From UMGS363 sp964402055 (GTDB lineage Bacteria > Bacillota > Clostridia > Oscillospirales > Ruminococcaceae): a stretch of 32,463 nucleotides of DNA. How positions within the stretch are numbered: the first letter of the stretch is position 1; every line of letters starts with the position of its first letter. Shown here one piece after another: positions 16,132 to 22,798 of the stretch. Position numbers and translations under genes: made by a program. Below the pieces are notes generated by a model. The model was not told the origin of the DNA. It saw nothing but the letters and a program-made list of their open reading frames with translations, and did not search any database. The stretch lies in contig CAYOAV010000019.1 in NCBI GenBank assembly GCA_964402055.1, positions 1 to 32,463 of the forward strand, in the 5' to 3' direction.

Positions 16132-16257
16132 TTATATGATTTGTTTTTTTGGAAGTCCTATAGGTTATTTTAACAAAATAATCCGACAATATATACTTTA
16201 TTTTCACCGAAAGGATATTTCCAAGCTATTATTATTTTCGCAAGGAGTAGGTATATT

Positions 16258-17613
16258 ATGAATTCCTTTGTCGAGGTTTTTGACAAGGTTCTCGACTATT
16301 TTCAGCTTAAGGTCAATAATGGTGAGCTTACCGATGTTGCTTTCAATCTCTGGATAAAAACTCTTAAGCCGTTAAGTCTTAATGAAAATGTTGCTTATTT
16401 TAATGTTCAGTCTGAATTTCAGAAGGGTATTATTCTCAAAAATTACAGCAAGATGCTTTCCGATGCATTTATCAATGTTCTCGGATTTCCTGTTGATATT
16501 GAAATAGTGCCTCTTGACGACTCTTCTATTCAGGACGATGAAGAGGAAGAATCACCACTTAAAAAAAGAGAGGAGCTTGAACAGTCCTTCTCTAATGCAG
16601 AATATGATTATACCTTTGATACCTTTATCGTAGGTCATTCAAATGAATTTGCTTATGCTGCAAGCACTACAGTTGCAAAAAATCCCGGAAGTGCTTATAA
16701 TCCTCTTTTTATTCATGGTCCTTCAGGTCTTGGCAAAACCCATCTTATGACTGCTATAAGCAATGAAATAAAAAAGAAAAGTCCTGATACAAACATAATA
16801 TATGTTACGGGTGAGGCTTTTGCAAATGAGCTTATTACAGCTATTCAGCAGAAAAAAGACACATCTCAGTTCCATCAGAAATACAGAAGTGCTGATGTTC
16901 TCCTTGTCGATGACGTTCAGTTTATAGCTGGTAAGGAATCCACACAGGAAGAATTCTTCCATACATTTAATGAGCTTCATAAAATAGGCAAGCAGATAGT
17001 TCTGACCTCAGACCGTCCTCCAAAGGATATTAAAACTCTTGAGGACAGAATCAGAACCCGCTTTGAGTGGGGACTTATCGCTGATATTTCCGCTCCTGAT
17101 TTTGAAACAAGGGTTGCTATCGTAAGAAGAAAGGCAGAGCTTTTAAATCTTAACCTTTCGGACGATGTTGCTAATTATATTGCTGAAAAGCTTAAATCAA
17201 ACATCCGTCAGCTTGAAGGCTGTGTAAAAAAGATGAAGGCTTCTATGCATCTTGTCGGAACTCCTCCCACCATTGCACAGGCTCAAAGCACTGTCAGGGA
17301 GATTCTTTCAGACGATACTCCATCGCCTATCACAATTGACAGAGTGCTTTCCCATGTTGCAGAGGTTTATGGTGTTACATCAGAGGATATTCTTTCAAAC
17401 AAGCGTACATCAAAGATATCTCTTGCAAGAAAAGTCAGCTGTTACATAATAAAGGAAACTACTTCTTTAAGCTATAAATCCATCGGTCTTGATATCGGCG
17501 GCAGAGATCATTCTACTATTATGTATTATTATGAAGAGATAACCCGTTCCATGAACAAGGATCCTCATCTGAAGGAAACTATTGAGGATATTATCAATAA
17601 TCTTAAAAATTAA
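16258..17613 (+). CDS. dnaA: Chromosomal replication initiator DnaA
   Basis: This 451-residue AAA+ initiator binds DnaA boxes at oriC, oligomerises with ATP and opens the origin. Domain I is at the N-terminus (about 1-85), then an acidic linker (DDEEEESP), then the AAA+ core with Walker A GPSGLGKT (154-161) and Walker B VLLVDDV (214-220). Domain IV carries the DnaA signature GGRDHST (414-420). Length matches the family. AAGGAG lies 10 nt before ATG 16258. The oriC spacer and dnaN follow. Confidence 0.98.
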   Translation: MNSFVEVFDKVLDYFQLKVNNGELTDVAFNLWIKTLKPLSLNENVAYFNVQSEFQKGIILKNYSKMLSDAFINVLGFPVDIEIVPLDDSSIQDDEEEESPLKKREELEQSFSNAEYDYTFDTFIVGHSNEFAYAASTTVAKNPGSAYNPLFIHGPSGLGKTHLMTAISNEIKKKSPDTNIIYVTGEAFANELITAIQQKKDTSQFHQKYRSADVLLVDDVQFIAGKESTQEEFFHTFNELHKIGKQIVLTSDRPPKDIKTLEDRIRTRFEWGLIADISAPDFETRVAIVRRKAELLNLNLSDDVANYIAEKLKSNIRQLEGCVKKMKASMHLVGTPPTIAQAQSTVREILSDDTPSPITIDRVLSHVAEVYGVTSEDILSNKRTSKISLARKVSCYIIKETTSLSYKSIGLDIGGRDHSTIMYYYEEITRSMNKDPHLKETIEDIINNLKN

Positions 17614-17670
17614 ATTTTTTAAAGTTGATTTATTTTTTTTAGTTTTCAACAATACTAAAAGTTTAAACAT

Positions 17671-17711
17671 AAAGTTTTCCACACAGTGTGGAAAGTTGGG
17701 TGGAAAACTTT
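17671..17711. promoter_or_regulatory. DnaA-box cluster in an inverted repeat
   Basis: AAAGTTTTCCAC (17671-17682) and GTGGAAAACTTT (17700-17711) are a perfect 12-bp inverted repeat. Within and between them are TTTTCCACA (17675-17683, one mismatch from TTATCCACA) and, on the other strand, CTTTCCACA (17687-17695). Confidence 0.7.
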
Positions 17712-17823
17712 AAATATGTTATTTTCTTGCTTTTCTGACATTTTACATAACGTATAATCTTATATAATCAACTGCTTTTTAACCTCTTTTCCTCATTTTA
17801 ACATTTTATTTCACTTTTTTTCC

Positions 17824-17875
17824 TCTTTCCACTAACAATTTTCCCCGACTTTCAACCGTGAAAAAGCTTTCCACA
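17824..17875 (+). promoter_or_regulatory. Further DnaA-box-like sites
   Basis: CTTTCCACT (17824-17832) and CTTTCCACA (17867-17875) resemble the DnaA box with two or three mismatches. They share orientation and are 43 bp apart. TTTTCCACT recurs at 18059-18067, next to dnaN. Confidence 0.5.
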
Positions 17876-17985
17876 AAATGAAGGATTTTATAAACATACG
17901 GGTGTTAATAAAATTTCAGGGAATTGCTTTGATTTTTCCTTGATTATTTTGGTATTATTTTGGTTTTCAATAATTTTAACACCCC

Positions 17986-18000
17986 CTACTGCTATTACTG
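17986..18000 (-). promoter_or_regulatory. DnaA-trio-like element
   Basis: On the minus strand the 15 bases read CAG TAA TAG CAG TAG, then GGGGG. Read 3' to 5' this is GAT GAC GAT AAT GAC, close to the DnaA-trio pattern 3'-[G/A]A[T/A]-5'. It sits exactly between a GC block and the AT-rich element, as in the Bacillus basal unwinding system. Confidence 0.6.
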
Positions 18001-18042
18001 ATTAATATTTATATATATTATATTATTTTATATAAAATATAT
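18001..18042. other. Candidate DNA unwinding element
   Basis: The 42 bases consist of A and T only. They directly adjoin the trio-like run and end 70 bp before dnaN. This is the most AT-rich stretch near the DnaA-box cluster. Confidence 0.65.
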
Positions 18043-18112
18043 CACCGACTTTTTGTTTTTTTCCACTTTTGTTTTTTCTCTTTAAATTCATAAAAAAGAA
18101 AGGAGCTTTATT

Positions 18113-19222
18113 ATGAAATTTATCTGTAAACAGAATGAGCTTAATGAAGCTATTAATAATGTTATAAGAGCTGTTCCGCAGAAGTCTACTATTACTGCTC
18201 TTACAGGAATTAAGGTTTCTGTAAATAAAAAAATTCTCGAATTGACTGGTTATGATCTGGAAATGGGTATCCAAACTCATATAGATATAGAATCGGAGGA
18301 TATGGGAGAATATGTTTTTGATGCAAGATTGCTTTGTGAAATAGTCAGAAAGATGCCATCGGAGGATATTTCTTTTGAGATAACAGATAATCTTACTACT
18401 ATTATAAAAAGTGCAAATGCAGAATATAAAATTCTTGCTATGTCAGCTGATGAATATCCTACCCTGCCTCCTCATGATACAGGTGATGATTTCACTCTGC
18501 CTCAACCACTTCTTAAAAATATGATAAATCAGACTATTTTTGCGGTTGCTGTTACAGATAACAAGCCCATTCTTACAGGTGAGCTTTTTGATATTTCTGA
18601 TTATACCTTCAATCTTGCAGCTATAGATGGTTTTAGGCTTGCTGTAAGGACAGAAAAAATTGATACTGATAATCATTACCATTTTGTTGTTAAGGCTCGT
18701 TCACTTTCAGAGGTTTCAAAGCTTCTTAAGGATGATGATGATGAAAAGGTTATTCTTCACGTTTCAAAAAAGCATATTATTTTTGAAATTAATGGTTATA
18801 TGATATTTTCAAGGCTTTTGGAGGGTGAATTCCATAATTACAAGGCTTCTATCCCTCAATCTCATAACACGGAGATAATTGTAAACACAAAGGATCTTAT
18901 TCAGAGCCTTGAAAGATGCCTGCTTCTCTTGAATGATAAGAATAAAGCTCCTGTAAAGTGTATTTTTAATGACGGAATGGTCAAAATTAACTGTAGCACT
19001 GGTATGGGAAAGCTTTATGATGAATTTCCTATTGATCTTACAGGTTCAATGGTTGAGATCGGCTTTAACTGCCGTTATCTTCTTGATGCACTTAAGGCAA
19101 CTGAATCGGATAAGGTAAGAATGCAGCTTTCGGGAGGAATTTCTCCGATGAAAATTCTTCCTATGGAGGGTGAAGCTTTCACATTCCTTGTTCTTCCTCA
19201 AAGATTAAGGACGGAAAACTAA
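18113..19222 (+). CDS. dnaN: DNA polymerase III beta sliding clamp
   Basis: This 369-residue clamp encircles DNA and tethers the polymerase. It starts MKFICKQNELNEAINNVIRAVPQKST, a typical DnaN opening, and ends with a beta-clamp C-terminus (SGGISPMKILPMEGEAFTFLVLPQRL). Length fits three clamp domains of about 120 residues. AAAGGAG lies 8 nt before ATG 18113. It leads the group dnaN-yaaA-recF-gyrB. Confidence 0.97.
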   Translation: MKFICKQNELNEAINNVIRAVPQKSTITALTGIKVSVNKKILELTGYDLEMGIQTHIDIESEDMGEYVFDARLLCEIVRKMPSEDISFEITDNLTTIIKSANAEYKILAMSADEYPTLPPHDTGDDFTLPQPLLKNMINQTIFAVAVTDNKPILTGELFDISDYTFNLAAIDGFRLAVRTEKIDTDNHYHFVVKARSLSEVSKLLKDDDDEKVILHVSKKHIIFEINGYMIFSRLLEGEFHNYKASIPQSHNTEIIVNTKDLIQSLERCLLLLNDKNKAPVKCIFNDGMVKINCSTGMGKLYDEFPIDLTGSMVEIGFNCRYLLDALKATESDKVRMQLSGGISPMKILPMEGEAFTFLVLPQRLRTEN

Positions 19223-19237
19223 AGAGGTAACTGATAT

Positions 19238-19447
19238 ATGGATAATAATGTAAATATTACTACCGATTTTATTAAGCTTGATCAGCTTCTTAAATTTTCG
19301 GGAGCTGTTGCAATAGGTTCGGAGGCTAAGGAGCTTATTCTTGATGGAAAGGTATCTGTAAACGGTGAGATATGCACCCAAAGAGGAAAAAAGATCCGCA
19401 GCGGAGATATTGTAAAAGTAAACGGAAATGAAATAACGGTTCATTGA
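19238..19447 (+). CDS. yaaA: S4-domain RNA-binding protein, YaaA (RlbA) type
   Basis: This 69-residue protein is nearly all S4 domain: FIKLDQLLKFSGAVAIGSEAKELI then DGKVSVNGEICTQRGKKIRSGDIV. The position between dnaN and recF is the same as yaaA in B. subtilis; it is unrelated to E. coli YaaA. It probably binds rRNA or ribosomal particles, which is inferred from the domain. It starts 15 nt after dnaN ends. Confidence 0.9.
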   Translation: MDNNVNITTDFIKLDQLLKFSGAVAIGSEAKELILDGKVSVNGEICTQRGKKIRSGDIVKVNGNEITVH

Positions 19448-19474
19448 CAAAACAGGAAGAATGGTCGAATTGCT

Positions 19475-20505
19475 TTGATTATAAAAAGGATTTATGCTGA
19501 TGGTTATAAAAATCTGTCAGAGGTTGATATTGAGCCTGACAGCAGAATGAATATTTTATGCGGAGATAATGCTCAAGGGAAAACCAATCTTATCGAAGCA
19601 ATATGGTTATGCTCCGGCTGCCGATCCTTCAGAGGTTCAAGGGAAAAGGAATTTATCGGATTTGATAAGGAAATCGCTGATGTAAGGCTTTCCTTTACGG
19701 ACGCTGAAAGAAGTCAGGAAATTCGTTTTGCCGCAAAAAAAGGAGAATTAAAGGAAAAGCTTGTTACTCTTAACGGAGTTAAGCTTCCGCTGATGTCAAG
19801 ATTATTCGGCACATTTCAATGCGTTGTTTTTACGCCTGATGACTTAAATCTTGCAAAAGGCTCTCCAGATAACAGAAGAAGCTTCATTGATCTTGCGATA
19901 TCACAGATAAAGGGTTCATATGTAAGTGCATTGAATACCTATAACAATGTTCTTTCACAGAGGAATGCTTTATTAAAGGGATATTTAAAGGGCAATGGTG
20001 ATATTGATTCAATAGTTGTATGGGATGAACAGCTTGCAAAGGCTGGGTCTTATATATCTGTTTTAAGAAATACTTATTGTAATATTCTTAATAATTATAC
20101 AGAAGGTTTATACAATAAGCTCGCATCGGGAAGAGAAAAGCTTGAAATGTATTATCAATCGACTGTATTTCAGGAGCTTAATGGAATAACGGAATATGAT
20201 GGGGAGCTTAAGGAAATATATTTAAGAAAGCTTAAAAATTGTCTGAATGATGATTTAAGAGCAGGCTTTACTACAACGGGAGTTCATCGTGACGATATTA
20301 TTGCTCTTATAGATGGTCAGCCTGCAAGGTATCTCGGCTCGCAGGGGCAGTCAAGATCAATTGCCATTGTAATGAAGCTTGCACAGGCTGAAATACTGAA
20401 AAAAGAAAAGGGTGATTACCCTGTTATGCTGCTTGATGATGTAATGTCCGAGCTGGACGGCGGCAGGCAGAGATTTATCCTTAATTCTATAGAAAATATG
20501 CAGGT
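19475..20505 (+). CDS. recF: Recombination protein RecF, 3' end in gap
   Basis: RecF is an SMC-like ATPase that helps load RecA at gaps during repair. Visible are Walker A GDNAQGKT (30-37), the signature region YLGSQGQSRSIAIVMKLAQ and Walker B YPVMLLDDVMSELD. The last 20-30 residues are lost in the N run. The start is TTG 19475 (or ATT 19469), since the frame is open only from TGA 19445. The only purine-rich site, AGGAAG, is 15 nt upstream. A 5-codon ATG frame at 19461 stops on top of the TTG, which might couple translation. The frame continues into gyrB only through N bases and should not be read as a fusion. Confidence 0.93.
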
Positions 20506-20605
20506 NNNNNNNNNNNNNNNNNNNNNNNNNNNNNNNNNNNNNNNNNNNNNNNNNNNNNNNNNNNNNNNNNNNNNNNNNNNNNNNNNNNNNNNNNNNNNNN
20601 NNNNN
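20506..20605. other. Assembly gap (100 N) hiding the recF-gyrB junction
   Basis: Exactly 100 N, a standard placeholder for unknown length. Missing pieces are the RecF C-terminus and about 145 GyrB N-terminal residues including the ATP-binding (GHKL) motifs, so the real interval should be roughly 500-600 bp. Confidence 0.95.
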
Positions 20606-22096
20606 CAGAGATTTGAAAGAGGTAAATATGATGAAGAGCTGAAAATTATCGGTGATACAACGGAAACAGGCACTACTGTAAAATTCAAGGCTGATTCGCA
20701 GATTTTCGAGGAAACAACTGAATATGATTACGAAATTCTTCTTAAAAGGCTTCGTGAACAGGCTTTTCTTAATGCTGGTGTAAGGATAGTATTTTCCGAT
20801 TTAAGAAGTGAGCCTGTTTCAGAGGTTCTTCATTATAAGGGAGGTATAAGAGAATTTGTTGAGCATATTCATAAGACAAGAGGACTTGAACCGCTTACGC
20901 AGAATGTTATTTATGTAAGTGGAGTTCAGGGAGATTCTACCGCAGAGGTTGCGATGCAGTATAACGATTCATATAATGAGGTCATACTGTCATTTGCAAA
21001 TAATATCCATACAATAGACGGCGGTTCGCATGAAACAGGCTTCAAAAATGCTCTTACCAAGGTTCTTAATGATTATGGAAAAAAATTCAATCTTCTTAAA
21101 GAGGGCGAAAAGCTTATTGGTGAGGACGTTCGTGAGGGTTTGACTGCAATAGTTTCCGTAAAGCTCACAAACTGCGAGTTTGAGGGTCAGACAAAGGGCA
21201 GACTTGGTAATCCCGAGGTAAGACCTTTTGTTGAAAATATGGTTTATGAGAAGCTGATGTGCTATCTTGAAGAAAATCCTGCCGAGGCAAGAGATATTTT
21301 TGAAAAATCAATGGCGGCACAAAGGGCAAGAGAAGCGGCAAAGAAGGCTCGTGAAACAGCAAGAAGAAAATCAGCGATGAACTCGGCTTCACTCCCTGGA
21401 AAGCTTGCAGACTGCTCCGAAAAGGATATTGAATTTACAGAAATTTACATCGTCGAGGGAGATTCTGCGGGCGGTTCTGCAAAGCAGGGACGTGACAGAC
21501 GCTATCAGGCGATACTTCCGCTCTGGGGAAAGATGCTGAATGTTGAAAAGGCAAGAATCGACAAGGTTTACGGCAATGAAAAGCTTATGCCTGTCGTTAC
21601 GGCTCTTGGAACGTCCATTGGCGAGGATTTCGATATATCAAAGCTCCGTTACGGTAAAATCATTATTATGGCGGATGCCGATGTCGATGGTTCGCATATC
21701 AGAACGTTGCTTCTGACATTCTTCTTCCGCTTTATGCGTCAGCTTATTTCAAACGGAAATGTTTACATTGCACAGCCGCCTCTTTTCAAGGTATGGAGAG
21801 GTAAGCAGATAAGATACGCTTTTTCCGATGAGGAGAGAGATGTTTATATCAAGGAGCTTGCAGGAGAAAATAACGCAAAGGTCGATGTTCAGCGTTATAA
21901 AGGTCTTGGTGAAATGGACCCTGAACAGCTCTGGGAAACAACTATGGATCCCGAAAGAAGAACTATCATAAAGGTAGAAATGGAGGACGCTATCAAGGCG
22001 GATGAGATTTTTACTATTCTTATGGGCGACAAGGTTGCTCCTCGTAAGGAATTTATCGAGAAAAACGCTAAATTCGTTACTAATCTTGATATTTAA
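20606..22096 (+). CDS. gyrB: DNA gyrase subunit B, 5' end in gap
   Basis: This piece gives 496 residues of GyrB, from just after the GHKL ATPase motifs to the natural end (KNAKFVTNLDI). It includes the transducer domain (TEYDYEILLKRLREQAFLN), the TOPRIM motif EGDSAGGSAKQGRDR, the metal-binding DADVDGSHI and the GyrA-contact region QRYKGLGEMDPEQLWETTMD. GyrB with GyrA introduces negative supercoils and is the target of aminocoumarins, but the ATP-site residues cannot be checked because they lie in the gap. A small membrane-protein gene starts 34 nt after its stop. Confidence 0.96.
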   Translation, partial: QRFERGKYDEELKIIGDTTETGTTVKFKADSQIFEETTEYDYEILLKRLREQAFLNAGVRIVFSDLRSEPVSEVLHYKGGIREFVEHIHKTRGLEPLTQNVIYVSGVQGDSTAEVAMQYNDSYNEVILSFANNIHTIDGGSHETGFKNALTKVLNDYGKKFNLLKEGEKLIGEDVREGLTAIVSVKLTNCEFEGQTKGRLGNPEVRPFVENMVYEKLMCYLEENPAEARDIFEKSMAAQRAREAAKKARETARRKSAMNSASLPGKLADCSEKDIEFTEIYIVEGDSAGGSAKQGRDRRYQAILPLWGKMLNVEKARIDKVYGNEKLMPVVTALGTSIGEDFDISKLRYGKIIIMADADVDGSHIRTLLLTFFFRFMRQLISNGNVYIAQPPLFKVWRGKQIRYAFSDEERDVYIKELAGENNAKVDVQRYKGLGEMDPEQLWETTMDPERRTIIKVEMEDAIKADEIFTILMGDKVAPRKEFIEKNAKFVTNLDI

Positions 22097-22130
22097 TTTG
22101 ACATAAAATATACTTTTTGGAGAAAATCTT

Positions 22131-22772
22131 ATGGGTATTTTAAAGGAAATGTTCAGCGAAAATCAGGAAGATAATTTTCAGAAAAAGGATGAAGCTCTGC
22201 TTTCAAGGGCGGAATATACAAACAGCGTTGATATGATACTTTCAGGTTATAAAACCTTTCAGAAAAAGTATGTTATAAAAAATGTTGTTCTGAAAATGCT
22301 GCTTGTTGTTCTTGCGGCGGCTTCCTCTGTAATGATGCTTGTATCATCGGGCGGAAGTGATATAAGAGCGATTTTTATGCTTCTGATATGTGCGGCGATA
22401 GGATATTATTTCATAAGTCAGCCTATTCATAACAGAAAGCAGGTAAAAAAATCTGCGGAAATGCTTGAAGGTAAAAAATTTGAGATTGAAATTACCGACA
22501 GGACTATAAAAATAACTTCACTTGAAATTGAGGAAGAATTGCAGGAAGAAAAAGTTGAAAATTCAGATGAAGCTGAAAATGAAAAGCCTGCGACTATTAT
22601 TCATCTTGACGGATCTGTTGATATTATTGACAGAGGAGATATTTTTATAATATGCGTAAGCAAAAAATACGTTTTTATCGTTCCGCAGGATGTTTTTGAC
22701 GAAAAGGAGCTTGACAATACAAGAAGCAAGCTTGCTGCTGTAATGGGAATACGTTACAAGATAGACGGCTGA
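22131..22772 (+). CDS. Small membrane protein between gyrB and gyrA
   Basis: This 213-residue protein has an N-terminal polar segment, two hydrophobic helices at about 52-71 and 79-96 with a short turn, and a cytoplasmic C-terminal half. That half contains a Glu-rich linker (about 127-150) and a stretch YVFIVPQDVFDEKELDNTRSKL. The helix pair plus the IVPQDVF-type ending recalls the YcxB-like family, whose function is unknown; this match is tentative. TTGGAG lies 9 nt before ATG 22131. It starts 34 nt after gyrB and ends 26 nt before gyrA, so it is expressed with gyrase. Confidence 0.75.
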   Translation: MGILKEMFSENQEDNFQKKDEALLSRAEYTNSVDMILSGYKTFQKKYVIKNVVLKMLLVVLAAASSVMMLVSSGGSDIRAIFMLLICAAIGYYFISQPIHNRKQVKKSAEMLEGKKFEIEITDRTIKITSLEIEEELQEEKVENSDEAENEKPATIIHLDGSVDIIDRGDIFIICVSKKYVFIVPQDVFDEKELDNTRSKLAAVMGIRYKIDG

Positions 22773-22798
22773 ATTTTAAGAACAGGAGATGTTTTGAT

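Larger units (their letters stand above)
17614..18112. other. oriC spacer between dnaA and dnaN
   Basis: This 499-bp gene-free stretch is AT-rich and has DnaA-box-like repeats (17671-17711, 17824-17875, 18059-18067), a GC-rich ACCCCC block, a trio-like run (17986-18000) and a 42-bp AT stretch (18001-18042). A TATAAT at 17753-17758 may serve dnaN, but its -35 is poor. Gene orientations diverge around this segment. The layout resembles the dnaA-dnaN half of the Bacillus origin. Confidence 0.85.

Noticed and set aside
17753..17758. TATAAT in the oriC spacer as a dnaN promoter
   Set aside because: No acceptable -35 at 16-18 bp and no extended -10; kept only as a remark in the oriC entry.
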